DNA of 64,000 nucleotides from an uncultured Prochlorococcus sp. (GTDB lineage Bacteria; Cyanobacteriota; Cyanobacteriia; PCC-6307; Cyanobiaceae). Within the stretch, counting starts at the first letter, position 1; each line of letters opens with the position of its first letter. A program made the translations under genes and the position numbers. Below the pieces are notes generated by a model, which saw only the letters and a list, made by a program, of their open reading frames with translations, was not told the origin of the DNA and did not search any database. Shown piece after piece: positions 27,286 through 35,133 of the stretch. The stretch covers positions 186,001-250,000 of the forward strand of contig CABYGI010000001.1 of assembly GCA_902518475.1 (NCBI GenBank). The letters run 5' to 3'.

Positions 27286-28440
27286 TTGGAGTTACTTCTC
27301 GATAGTCTTTTTAATGGTGTTGCAATAGGATCTGTATTACTTGTTGCTGCATTAGGTCTAGCAATTGTTTTTGGTCTTATGGGTGTAATAAATCTTGCCC
27401 ATGGAGAACTTATGATGCTTGGGGCTTACACAACATACGTAACACAATTAATTTTCAAATTACCCATATTAAAACCTTTCTACAATTCGTACATAATAGT
27501 TTCTATTTTCCTTGCTTTTATTGTTAGTGGAGTAGTAGGCATTCTCCTTGAAAAAACCATAATAAGAAAGCTTTATGGAAGTCCACTAGAAACACTTCTA
27601 GCAACTTGGGGCGTAAGCTTAATTCTTCAACAATTTGTCAGAAGTGTACCTTTAGCTTATGGGACCGGTCTAGTTATAAGTCTGTTAATTGGTTTATTCT
27701 TACCAACAACATTCCCTTCAAAAATAAAAGAATCAATTAATTTCAAATATTTTAAATTTAGTTCTTGGATATTTGCTGCTTTAACTGGGGTACTCACAGG
27801 TAGCGTAATCTCATCCTCTGTCAGCAAACTTAGTAGAGCAAGCGCTCGAAATGTTGATGTAACAGCGCCCTCATGGATGAGAGGTCAAGTTGAAATTATT
27901 GGCACTGCATTTCCTAAAACAAGATTAATGATAATTGTCATAACTTTAATCTCTGTAATAGCAATAACATTATTTCTTAATCAAAGTGCTTGGGGGATGC
28001 GTATAAGAGCAGTTACTCAGAACCGACAAATGAGTGATTGTCTTGGTATATCTACTGAAAAAGTGGATATAATTACTTTTGGAATAGGGTCTGGCTTAGC
28101 AGGAGTTGCTGGGGTGGCAGTATCTCTTTTAGGCTCTGTAGGACCTAATGTTGGCGGAAACTATATAGTTGGTTGTTTTATGGTTGTAGTGCTGGGAGGA
28201 GTAGGAAATTTATTAGGAACAGTACTTGCTTCATTTGGAATAGGAATAATGACAGATTTAATTGGAGCTGGAAGGCTCTTATCAATTTGGCCAGATATGC
28301 CTTTACCTTTATCAAACACAATTAACTTTTTTGCGACCACAAGTATGGCAAGAGTAATGATATTTGCACTAATTGTTATATTCTTACAATTTAAACCTAC
28401 AGGTTTATTTCCTCAAAAAGGAAGGATGGTTGAAAACTAA
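27286..28440 (+). CDS. urtB: Urea ABC transporter permease UrtB
   Basis: A LivH-type permease with about eight to ten helices. It starts with TTG (MELLLDSLFNGVAIGSVLLV), which fits the natural start of the family. Diagnostic pieces are 'GLMGVINLAHGELMMLGAY', 'RAVTQNRQMSDCLGIST' and 'GCFMVVVLGGVGNLLGT'. The 384-residue length is typical. The stop and the urtC start overlap as TAATG. Confidence 0.96.
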   Translation: MELLLDSLFNGVAIGSVLLVAALGLAIVFGLMGVINLAHGELMMLGAYTTYVTQLIFKLPILKPFYNSYIIVSIFLAFIVSGVVGILLEKTIIRKLYGSPLETLLATWGVSLILQQFVRSVPLAYGTGLVISLLIGLFLPTTFPSKIKESINFKYFKFSSWIFAALTGVLTGSVISSSVSKLSRASARNVDVTAPSWMRGQVEIIGTAFPKTRLMIIVITLISVIAITLFLNQSAWGMRIRAVTQNRQMSDCLGISTEKVDIITFGIGSGLAGVAGVAVSLLGSVGPNVGGNYIVGCFMVVVLGGVGNLLGTVLASFGIGIMTDLIGAGRLLSIWPDMPLPLSNTINFFATTSMARVMIFALIVIFLQFKPTGLFPQKGRMVEN

Positions 28441-29570
28441 TGTCCTTAAGTAAAATTAAATTTGATAAAAAAATAGTATTATCATTTTGGATAATATTAA
28501 TAGCCTTAATTATTGCAGCACCAACTCTACTCCCTGTATTTAGACTAAATCTCCTAGGGAGATATTTGTCCTTATCAATAGTTGCACTTGGTGTTGATCT
28601 TATCTGGGGATATACAGGTTTACTAAGTCTTGGACAAGGTATATTTTTTGCACTAGGTGGATATTGTGCAGCAATGTATTTGCAAATCACCAGCTCCTCT
28701 GAATTTCCAAATAATATTCCTGAATTTTTTGCTTTATATGGTGTTGAAAAATTACCTTTTTTCTGGGAACCATTTAGATCGCCTGTTTTTACCTTCTTCG
28801 CTATCTGGATAATTCCAGCATTAGTTGCGGGTTTAATTGGATTTCTTGTTTTCAGGAATAGAATCAAAGGGGTATATTTTTCTATACTTACTCAAGCTTC
28901 TCTTCTTGTATTCTTTAACTTCTTTAATGGACAACAAAAACTTATAAATGGAACAAATGGATTAAAAACAGATGTAACACAACTTTTTGGTCAGATGGTA
29001 GGTTCTGAATCAATGCAAAGACTTTTCTTTTGGATAACTGCTTTCTTAGTAATAGCAGCATGGTTTTTTGCTAAGTGGGTAGTTAAAGGTAGATTCGGCA
29101 ATATTCTTATAGGAATTAGAGATGATGAACCAAGAGTTAGGTTTACAGGATACAATCCAGTGATGTTTAAAACGATAATATTTTCTATTGCTGGAGGTCT
29201 TGCTGGAATTTCTGGAGCTTTATATACCATTCAGTCTGGAATAGTATCCCCTCAATTTATGACGGTTCCCTTTTCTATAGAAATGGTTATATGGGTTGCT
29301 GTTGGAGGAAGAGGAACTTTATTGGGAGCGATACTTGGAGCAGTTTTCATCAACTATGCAAAAAGTCTTGTAAGTGAAGCTTTACCTGCCAGCTGGATGT
29401 TTATTCAAGGAGGGTTATTTATATTGGTTGTAACAGCTCTGCCAGAAGGAGTTTTAGGATGGATTCAAGGAGATGGTCCTAGAAATCTTCTTCAAAGATT
29501 TGGTTTGAAAAGGAAGATTGAAACCTATCCAAGCTTAGAAGTTAACAATAAGGAGGGGAATAATGAATAA
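28440..29570 (+). CDS. urtC: Urea ABC transporter permease UrtC
   Basis: A LivM-type permease forming the channel with UrtB. Features include 'LGVDLIWGYTGLLSLGQGIF', 'FFNGQQKLINGTNGLKTDV', 'IGIRDDEPRVRFTGYNP' and 'MVIWVAVGGRGTLLGAILGA'. About ten hydrophobic helices are predictable by eye in 376 residues. It overlaps urtB by 1 bp and urtD by 8 bp. Confidence 0.96.
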   Translation: MSLSKIKFDKKIVLSFWIILIALIIAAPTLLPVFRLNLLGRYLSLSIVALGVDLIWGYTGLLSLGQGIFFALGGYCAAMYLQITSSSEFPNNIPEFFALYGVEKLPFFWEPFRSPVFTFFAIWIIPALVAGLIGFLVFRNRIKGVYFSILTQASLLVFFNFFNGQQKLINGTNGLKTDVTQLFGQMVGSESMQRLFFWITAFLVIAAWFFAKWVVKGRFGNILIGIRDDEPRVRFTGYNPVMFKTIIFSIAGGLAGISGALYTIQSGIVSPQFMTVPFSIEMVIWVAVGGRGTLLGAILGAVFINYAKSLVSEALPASWMFIQGGLFILVVTALPEGVLGWIQGDGPRNLLQRFGLKRKIETYPSLEVNNKEGNNE

Positions 29571-30312
29571 TAAAGATCTTCTGAATTTAATAGATATTAC
29601 TGTTAGTTTCGAGGGTTTTTTAGCTCTTAATAAACTTAATTTAAATTTGAAGAAAGGAGAATTAAGAGCTGTAATAGGACCAAATGGCGCAGGTAAAACA
29701 ACATTTCTTGATGTAATTACTGGAAAGGTTAAGCCAACAAATGGTGAGGTGATTTTTAAAGGCAAATCATTAGTAGGTAGAAAGGAGCATAAAATAGCCA
29801 GACTTGGTGTTGGAAGAAAGTTCCAAAGTCCAAGAATCTTTGAAAATCTAACAGTTAAAGAAAATCTTGAAATATCGGTGACAACACCTAAAAGTCCCTT
29901 AAACCTTATAAATAAAAGTATTAAGGATGAGCAACTTAATGAGATTGATCGTCTTATGAAGATTGTTAATTTAGCTCAAAAAGTTGATTCTAAAGCTGGA
30001 TCTTTATCACATGGCCAAAAACAATGGCTCGAGATAGCCATGTTAGTAGGTCAGAAGCCAGATTTAATGTTAGTAGATGAACCTGTTGCCGGTTTGACTG
30101 ATGAAGAAACAGATCTTACAGCTGATTTATTAAAATCATTATCAGGAGAAAATACAGTAGTGGTAATTGATCACGATATGGAATTTATAAGAAGACTTGA
30201 TAGCAACGTTTCAGTATTAAATCAGGGAACAGTATTGTGTGAGGGAACTATGGAAACCATACAAAAAGACAAAAAAGTTATTGATGTTTATTTAGGAAGA
30301 CCTGAGGACTAG
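29563..30312 (+). CDS. urtD: Urea ABC transporter ATP-binding protein UrtD
   Basis: A LivG-type ATPase. Walker A 'GPNGAGKTT' is at 39-47. 'VGRKFQSPRIFENLTVKENL' is the Q-loop region, 'SLSHGQKQWLEIAMLV' the signature (LSHGQ), 'LMLVDEPVAGLTDEE' Walker B, and 'VIDHDMEFI' the H-loop. The 249-residue length is standard. It overlaps urtC by 8 bp and is followed by urtE after 2 bp. Confidence 0.96.
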   Translation: MNNKDLLNLIDITVSFEGFLALNKLNLNLKKGELRAVIGPNGAGKTTFLDVITGKVKPTNGEVIFKGKSLVGRKEHKIARLGVGRKFQSPRIFENLTVKENLEISVTTPKSPLNLINKSIKDEQLNEIDRLMKIVNLAQKVDSKAGSLSHGQKQWLEIAMLVGQKPDLMLVDEPVAGLTDEETDLTADLLKSLSGENTVVVIDHDMEFIRRLDSNVSVLNQGTVLCEGTMETIQKDKKVIDVYLGRPED

Positions 30313-30314
30313 TT

Positions 30315-31025
30315 ATGGAAAATTTACTCGAAATAAAATCGTTAAATACTTATTATGGTGAGAGTCATATTCTTAGAGACGTAGATTTAAATGTTAAATC
30401 AGGAGAAATGGTTTGTTTGATTGGAAGAAATGGAGTTGGCAAAACAACTTTATTGAAATCCCTAATTGGCTTGTTAAAACAAAAAAAAGGCGATATTTAT
30501 TTGATTGGTGAAAATATCAATAGAAAAGCACCGCATCAGAGGGCTAGGAAAGGGATGGCTTACGTTCCTCAAGGTAGAGAAATTATTCCATATTTATCAG
30601 TTGAAGAGAATCTTATGTTAGGAATGGAGTCTCTACCGGGTGGATTATCTAAAAACAAGAAAATAGATCCATTTATTTACGATCTCTTCCCAATCCTAAA
30701 AGATTTTCTTCAAAGGAAAGGAGGAGATCTTAGTGGAGGACAACAACAGCAATTAGCTATTGCAAGAGCATTGCTGGGAAAACCTCAACTTCTATTACTT
30801 GACGAACCAACTGAAGGTATTCAACCGAATATAGTTTTAGATATTGAGAATGCAATAAACCAGATAATTAGAAATACAGGAATTGGTGTTTTATTAGTAG
30901 AACAACACTTGCATTTTGTAAGACAAGCAAATAGATATTATGCGATGCAACGCGGCGGTATTGTCGCTAGCGGAAATACTAGTGAGTTGAGTCAAGCAGT
31001 TATAGATAAGTTCTTAAGCGTTTAA
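30315..31025 (+). CDS. urtE: Urea ABC transporter ATP-binding protein UrtE
   Basis: A LivF-type ATPase and second nucleotide-binding subunit of the urea importer. Walker A 'GRNGVGKTT' is at 37-45. 'YVPQGREIIPYLSVEENL', signature 'LSGGQQQQLAIARALLG', Walker B 'LLLLDEPTEGIQPN' and 'LLVEQHLHFV' are all present. It is the last gene of urtABCDE. An AT-only hairpin (31034-31049) follows the stop and could end the transcript weakly. Confidence 0.96.
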   Translation: MENLLEIKSLNTYYGESHILRDVDLNVKSGEMVCLIGRNGVGKTTLLKSLIGLLKQKKGDIYLIGENINRKAPHQRARKGMAYVPQGREIIPYLSVEENLMLGMESLPGGLSKNKKIDPFIYDLFPILKDFLQRKGGDLSGGQQQQLAIARALLGKPQLLLLDEPTEGIQPNIVLDIENAINQIIRNTGIGVLLVEQHLHFVRQANRYYAMQRGGIVASGNTSELSQAVIDKFLSV

Positions 31026-31057
31026 ATAAATTATTTTAGATTACTAAAAACTATTGT

Positions 31058-31237
31058 TCATTTTTCGCATCTAATTAGATCTATACTGTTTGGATGCTCA
31101 TTAATATACTTATTAAATTCCATTGCTAGTGTTCTTGCCTCGTAAGCGTCAAAAGCATAAAAACAATTTTCTAATCTTATATTTTGAAAATCACGGTAAT
31201 GCACTGTATATGGCTTCAACAAATTTTTTTGGTTCAT
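31058..31237 (-). CDS. 59-residue protein, unknown function
   Basis: Starts MNQKNLLKPYTVHYRDFQNI and continues through 'CFYAFDAYEARTLAMEFNKY' to 'SIDLIRCEK'. It is soluble in character, mixed alpha/beta, with two Cys. The pattern of a short strand, then 'AFDAYEARTLAMEFN', looks like a real small fold rather than noise. I know no named family. It is convergent with urtE (33 bp). Confidence 0.6.
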   Translation of the reverse strand: MNQKNLLKPYTVHYRDFQNIRLENCFYAFDAYEARTLAMEFNKYINEHPNSIDLIRCEK

Positions 31238-31378
31238 TTTAATTTGCTAAAAAGCAATTATTTATATTTCAACCATGCATATACATGTAAGTTTAAAGCA
31301 CAACTTTTGTTGTTATCAAAATATATTGACTTAAATTATGTATTTAAAAATACATTACAATAACAAATAATAATTATT

Positions 31379-31489
31379 CTATTTTTTTTTATTTTTAGAA
31401 TCTTGCTTTTTACCTTCAATTAAAAAAACTAATTTTGATAATATATAACCAAAAACTGGAACCCAAAACTTTTCATAAACAAATTTCAT
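31379..31489 (-). CDS. 36-residue membrane peptide, possible
   Basis: MKFVYEKFWVPVFGYILSKL, then VFLIEGKKQDSKNKKK. It has one amphipathic or transmembrane segment and a strongly basic tail. The frame is in step and flanked by similar small genes on the same strand, but at this length chance cannot be excluded. Confidence 0.4.
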   Translation of the reverse strand: MKFVYEKFWVPVFGYILSKLVFLIEGKKQDSKNKKK

Positions 31490-31495
31490 AAAAAA

Positions 31496-31669
31496 TTAAG
31501 CAGCTAATGATTCGTTATCTTCAAATTCATTTTTATTAATACGCTTCAAATCTATAGAATTAAATAAATGTTGCATAAGCAGAAAATCAAGTTCCCCTTT
31601 CAACAAATTAACATCTGATGAAAGTAGATCATCAACAAAATCATCAAAAGTATCTGAAAGTGGATTCAC
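31496..31669 (-). CDS. 57-residue acidic protein, possible
   Basis: A GTG start gives VNPLSDTFDDFVDDLLSSDV, then 'NLLKGELDFLLMQHLFNSID', ending 'EFEDNESLAA'. It is acidic and helical. The GTG is the only plausible start; upstream in-frame codons give no better one. It stops 7 bp before the start of the 36-residue peptide gene on the same strand, which supports a small operon. No family is recognised. Confidence 0.45.
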   Translation of the reverse strand: MNPLSDTFDDFVDDLLSSDVNLLKGELDFLLMQHLFNSIDLKRINKNEFEDNESLAA

Positions 31670-32071
31670 AATTAAACATTTTTTTTGACATTATCATCTC
31701 ATTAACTACAAAAGTCAACCAAATTTGAATATTAATTTTTGAATTTTTTAAAAATTAATGAATAAAGACTAAAAAATTAAATTATAAAAATAAACAAGCA
31801 AAATAACAGATTTAATATCAAGCTTAGGGTTTTTGAATTAAATTTCATTTATCTTGCTTTTCTTAATTTTATATCTTTTCTGATTAGCAATATCAAAAAG
31901 ACAATACACATATTTGCTAAAAAGAAATTTAAAGAATTCATCATCAAACCATTTAATATATTTATAGCAAGACTATTGATGTGCCAATTGGTAAAGAATC
32001 ACTTAAAAAATGTTTAAACGCTATAAATTTTTATAGCAATCAAATTTGATATTAATGGCTAATTTAAAATA
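31670..32071. other. Gene-poor AT-rich stretch
   Basis: About 400 bp with no convincing coding frame. Seen: a short basic frame near 31.85-31.95 kb that is broken by a stop, and an inverted repeat GCTATAAA-tt-TTTATAGC at 32020-32037. The repeat lies 35 bp beyond the stop of the minus-strand gene at 32072 and could be its terminator. No RNA gene was recognised. Confidence 0.5.
32020..32037 (-). terminator. Inverted repeat, possible weak terminator
   Basis: An 8-bp perfect AT-rich inverted repeat with a 2-nt centre, located downstream of the gene ending at 32072. It is short of G-C pairs and lacks a strong U-tract, so termination is only a guess. Confidence 0.3.
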
Positions 32072-32386
32072 TTATTTTTTAATTAGCTCGAAGTAACCAT
32101 TTTTATTTAATAAGTACTTATCAAACCAAAGGCTTAGTAGATTGTCTAATCCTATACCATTCATTTTATTTATTTGCGAAGTCTTATAGTCTGAGAGTGC
32201 AAGCAATAAATACGGGAAAATCATATCAGAAACCCCTTTTGGCAGTTTTTCTAAAGGTATTCCATGCGCTCTATCCCATAAAATTTGCATATCCTGAGAG
32301 AACAAAGAACTCCAATAACTAAAATTACAATATAACTTATCTGGAGGGAGGAGATTTACAGATAAACCTGGGAGAGATGAATTCAT
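32072..32386 (-). CDS. Hypothetical protein, 104 residues
   Basis: MNSSLPGLSVNLLPPDKLYC opens a soluble protein with several aromatic residues ('FSYWSSLFSQDMQILWDRAH'). A helical segment follows ('GVSDMIFPYLLLALSDYKTS'), then a C-terminal 'LLSLWFDKYLLNKNGYFELI'. There is no signal peptide. I recognise no family. It is 127 bp downstream of the ribbon-helix-helix-like gene on the same strand. Confidence 0.55.
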   Translation of the reverse strand: MNSSLPGLSVNLLPPDKLYCNFSYWSSLFSQDMQILWDRAHGIPLEKLPKGVSDMIFPYLLLALSDYKTSQINKMNGIGLDNLLSLWFDKYLLNKNGYFELIKK

Positions 32387-32489
32387 AGAAATAAATATTT
32401 TATAGATTAACTGAATTTAGGTTTTTGAAATGATGAAAAATAATCTTAATACGCGAATCTCCTATATATACAAATTTAATTTAACGCAC

Positions 32490-32522
32490 AGTGCATCACT
32501 AAGCAACACTATATTAAGTGTT
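32490..32522. repeat. Cluster of AGTG/CACT half-sites
   Basis: Four half-sites fall within 31 bp: AGTG (32490), CACT (32497), CACT (32507) and AGTG (32517). The last two form the inverted repeat AACACT-ATATTA-AGTGTT (32505-32522), which covers the stop codon of the regulator-like gene. The same half-sites recur upstream of that gene (32935-32960). It could be an operator or a weak terminator. Confidence 0.4.
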
Positions 32523-32912
32523 ATATTTATCCATCATTTCCTGAAATTTTAGGAATGATAAAAACTTTTTATAAGTTTGCAAGTCAAAAGTCTCCTTATT
32601 CTCTTCATTTAAATGGGTTGATTTACTAGGAATTAAACGATTTCCTAAGTTAGTGTCAATTGAGAGTTTTGCATTATCTATAAAGTCACCAGAATTATCA
32701 AATAAGTTTTTTGAATTATCCTCATTTGATTGATATGCTTGAGTTACTTTACCATTTTTTTTATTAAATATACCTCTTATAGAAAGTGCTTCTTCTACCA
32801 AAATACTTATTATTTTTGAATTACTTAAATTGTTCTCTGTGCTCAACTTTTCAATTATTCTCATAACATCTTCTCTAGGAATAAAACCAACTCTTTTTTT
32901 CTTGGTAGGCAT
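32514..32912 (-). CDS. Ribbon-helix-helix-like DNA-binding protein (tentative)
   Basis: A 132-residue protein. The first 50 residues look like a CopG/MetJ-type ribbon-helix-helix: basic start 'MPTKKKRVGFIPRE' (strand), then helix 'DVMRIIEKLSTENN', a turn 'LSNS', and helix 'KIISILVEEALSIRG'. The remaining 80 residues are polar, low in hydrophobics, ending in a short helix 'YKKFLSFLKFQEMMDKY'. Palindromic AGTG/CACT sites lie both upstream and at the stop, fitting autoregulation (inference). No toxin-like partner is obvious. Confidence 0.6.
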   Translation of the reverse strand: MPTKKKRVGFIPREDVMRIIEKLSTENNLSNSKIISILVEEALSIRGIFNKKNGKVTQAYQSNEDNSKNLFDNSGDFIDNAKLSIDTNLGNRLIPSKSTHLNEENKETFDLQTYKKFLSFLKFQEMMDKYNT

Positions 32913-32934
32913 TTAAAAATTAATTAAAGTTCAG

Positions 32935-32960
32935 CACTTGACTGTAATAAGTGTTGCACT
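32935..32960. promoter_or_regulatory. Candidate operator in a divergent promoter region
   Basis: CACT (32935) and AGTG (32950) form GCACTT-N9-AAGTGT, and AGTGTTGCACT (32950-32960) is an 11-bp palindrome. It lies between the ribbon-helix-helix-like gene (minus, start 32912) and the small membrane protein gene (plus, start 32983). The same half-sites cluster at the other end of the regulator gene. Confidence 0.4.
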
Positions 32961-32982
32961 ATATTCATTATAAGTCAATTTA

Positions 32983-33138
32983 ATGCTAATGATTTTACCA
33001 ACAACATTACTCTTAGGAGCCCTTGGATATCTTTTCTATACTTCAAAAAAAGAACTTTCACTAGATCAGCATGAACTTATAGAAAATCAAAAAGAGAATG
33101 ATGATTTATATAAAGATTTGGAAGATTTATTTATTTAA
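32983..33138 (+). CDS. 51-residue protein with N-terminal membrane helix
   Basis: MLMILPTTLLLGALGYLFYT is a transmembrane helix or uncleaved signal anchor. An acidic, charged tail follows (SKKELSLDQHELIENQKEND, then DLYKDLEDLFI). It is divergent from the regulator-like gene across the palindromic region, so the two may be controlled together. No family is recognised. Confidence 0.55.
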   Translation: MLMILPTTLLLGALGYLFYTSKKELSLDQHELIENQKENDDLYKDLEDLFI

Positions 33139-33232
33139 AATTACTTATATGCATTAAAGAACTTTGTTTCTTGACTAAAGATACACAAAACCTTAAACAT
33201 AATTAGAATTGGAATAATAAAGTTAAAATTAA

Positions 33233-33529
33233 ATGACTGTCCATCAAGATTACGAAATAAAAATCAATCTAAATGAATTGATTGAGAAGAGAATCCCATG
33301 TTGTGATTTACTTCATCCAGATCATTGTCTAACAGAAAAACAGGTCTCTGAAATTGCACATGATATTCGCATGGATTTAAATTTGCATGATCTTTACAAG
33401 CAAGTGGATCAACATATTATGAATTATGTAAATGCAGCAGGAATTGATAACAAAGATCATTGGGTTGAACCTCATCTTCCAGATTTGGAAAGAAATTTAA
33501 AAGAAGAAGTTGGAATAGAATTTGATTAA
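33233..33529 (+). CDS. Hypothetical protein with a Cys/His cluster, 98 residues
   Basis: Soluble protein MTVHQDYEIKINLNELIEKR, followed by 'IPCCDLLHPDHCLTEKQVSE'. The spacing C-C-x4-H-x2-H-C could bind a metal, but this is only suggestive. A helical part 'IAHDIRMDLNLHDLYKQVDQ' and an acidic end 'DLERNLKEEVGIEFD' follow. It resembles small conserved picocyanobacterial proteins of unknown function. An ATG with a weak upstream purine tract supports the start. Confidence 0.68.
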   Translation: MTVHQDYEIKINLNELIEKRIPCCDLLHPDHCLTEKQVSEIAHDIRMDLNLHDLYKQVDQHIMNYVNAAGIDNKDHWVEPHLPDLERNLKEEVGIEFD

Positions 33530-33550
33530 TCTTTTTTCTTGCAAAAGAAA

Positions 33551-33694
33551 TCAATATATGTATTTTTTTTCCAAATCATCTATTAATTTATAAATTCTTT
33601 TAGCCGATCTCTTTCTTTTTTTTAATATTCTCAATACTATAAATCCAATCAATAATGCAAAAATAGGTGTAAAAATAATAATTTCATGATTCAT
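33551..33694 (-). CDS. 47-residue single-helix membrane protein
   Basis: MNHEIIIFTPIFALLIGFIV forms a transmembrane helix. It is followed by a very basic segment (LRILKKRKRSAKRIYKLIDD) and LEKKYIY. The positive-inside rule places the C-terminus in the cytoplasm. It converges with the 98-residue protein gene. Function is unknown. Confidence 0.5.
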   Translation of the reverse strand: MNHEIIIFTPIFALLIGFIVLRILKKRKRSAKRIYKLIDDLEKKYIY

Positions 33695-33869
33695 AACAAT
33701 CTAACAGAAGCCTATTTTTAAAATTATTAAAATTTCTGCAACAATAAAATAGGTACTTTATACAAATATCCTTCGCTATAAATAATTAAGATATTTTGTA
33801 AAAAAGTGAATGGATACAAATTTTTTCATAAATTATATAGAAATAAATTTTAATTCAATAAATATAATT

Positions 33870-34049
33870 ATGAATTATTTTGCTTTAACAGTTACTGAGA
33901 TGGGGATCGGTAAAATAGAGTTAGCAGTTATTGGCTCAGTAATTTTAATATTTCCAATTTTATTTGTTTACGCTTCTAAAAACCTTGATGCCAAGGGAGT
34001 TTTCGAATGGATGATGGAGAAACCAAATGATTGGATAGGTAAAAAATAA
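33870..34049 (+). CDS. 59-residue membrane protein, unknown function
   Basis: The preferred start is the ATG at 33870 (MNYFALTVTEMGIGKIELAV); a frame 20 codons longer has an Asn/Ile-rich lead that looks non-coding. One transmembrane helix (about 15-38, 'IELAVIGSVILIFPILFVYA') is followed by 'SKNLDAKGVFEWMMEKPNDW'. The well-formed C-terminal motif suggests a conserved picocyanobacterial protein, but I cannot name it. Confidence 0.6.
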   Translation: MNYFALTVTEMGIGKIELAVIGSVILIFPILFVYASKNLDAKGVFEWMMEKPNDWIGKK

Positions 34050-34070
34050 GACTTATACAATATACATTTT

Positions 34071-34412
34071 CTAGTTAAATTTCAAATTTTCTAAATTACT
34101 AATATCGAAATCATAAACCTGGCAATTATTTTCTAAATCATTAACTATTGAATTTTTTAGTAGAGAATAATCTATCAACTTATTGAGTTTATTATTTTTA
34201 AATTCCTTATTAGTTTCTCCAATAGCAAATGCCAAAGCACCTTCATAAGAAATACCGAAGTTGGTTGTGTTGCAATAAGTTCTAGTGAACTTGCTAGAAA
34301 TCTTTTTAGTATACTTTTCAAGAGTTTTTGAAGAAGTATCTAATGAATAAACTGGACTACTAAATAGAAAAAGCAAAGTTAAAGTGAATATCGCAAAAAC
34401 CCTTTTGATCAT
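34071..34412 (-). CDS. Secreted protein of unknown function, 113 residues
   Basis: A signal peptide is clear: MIKRVFAIFTLTLLFLFSSP then VYSLD, with probable cleavage after VYS. The mature part has 'KYTKKISSKFTRTYCNTTNF' and 'GISYEGALAFAIGETNKEFK', and a second Cys in 'NNCQVYDFDI', so one disulphide is possible. It lies convergent with the 59-residue membrane protein gene, 21 bp apart. No family is named. Confidence 0.68.
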   Translation of the reverse strand: MIKRVFAIFTLTLLFLFSSPVYSLDTSSKTLEKYTKKISSKFTRTYCNTTNFGISYEGALAFAIGETNKEFKNNKLNKLIDYSLLKNSIVNDLENNCQVYDFDISNLENLKFN

Positions 34413-34780
34413 AATATTTCAAAAATTGCAAATTTAATATAGTTTAAAATTTAACTATGCCGACTATGTTTTATTAAAAATTATAGAAATTAAAAATTTA
34501 TTAACCAGAACAGCTAATTCATATTTTGGATGATAAAAACTCTCTAAATGAGTATTTTAAAGTTTGAATTTTTTTTGGTAATTTTTTTAAAAAACGCCTA
34601 AATACTTTTGGCATAATAAAAAATCCATATCAATAATTAATAGATAACAAATAATAAATGGGTATTCAATAAATAATTATATAAAAATAAGTAAATTAAT
34701 TATTAAATATATGGATTGAGCTATGGAAATGTATTTAAACATGAATTATTGTTTAATTAAGTATTAAATACAAAATCAAT
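34413..34780. other. AT-rich intergenic stretch without recognised genes
   Basis: About 370 bp, nearly all A/T, with only very short frames. It lies between the start of the secreted protein gene (minus) and that of the 64-residue gene (plus), so it should hold both promoters. No Fur, NtcA or tRNA-like pattern was seen. Confidence 0.5.
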
Positions 34781-34975
34781 ATGGCACTACCAGAACTTAT
34801 TTATGCTCCTATAGATGGCGGAACAATACATAGATATGAAATTAGTGGTGGCAAGAGAAAATTTTTAAGATTTATAGGTTGTTACTTGGGTCAATGTAAT
34901 TTCCACAAAAATATTGATGATGCTATTGATTACATAAAGAATCTGAAAGAATCACAAAAGATACAAAAAACATGA
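34781..34975 (+). CDS. 64-residue protein, unknown function
   Basis: MALPELIYAPIDGGTIHRYE, then 'ISGGKRKFLRFIGCYLGQCN' and a helical 'NIDDAIDYIKNLKESQKIQK'. Two Cys lie five residues apart. The beta-rich first half and terminal helix give a plausible compact domain. It looks like a conserved small picocyanobacterial protein, but the family is not recognised. It lies upstream of the Rieske gene by 158 bp on the same strand. Confidence 0.6.
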   Translation: MALPELIYAPIDGGTIHRYEISGGKRKFLRFIGCYLGQCNFHKNIDDAIDYIKNLKESQKIQKT

Positions 34976-35133
34976 AATAAAGATACATAGATAGGATAAA
35001 GACTCAATAATTTTCGATAATTACATAATTATTGCTACAAATAATAGAGAATTTTCTTTTTATAAGAAATTGATTATTTACTTAGGTTATAGTTCCGAAA
35101 GATAAACAGTCATTTAAAAAAAGAAATTAATTT

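Noticed and set aside
31034..31049. TTTTAG-ATTA-CTAAAA hairpin after urtE
   Set aside because: A six-pair stem with only one G-C pair is too weak to call a terminator in DNA this AT-rich.
31849..31943. Possible small membrane peptide on the minus strand
   Set aside because: A first reading gave a 31-residue peptide, but recounting bases showed an in-frame stop after eight codons and a length not divisible by three.
31026..35133. CRISPR array, integrase or insertion sequence in the gene-poor region
   Set aside because: No regularly spaced repeats, no transposase or integrase motif and no long direct repeats were found by reading. Similar strings are AT-run coincidences.
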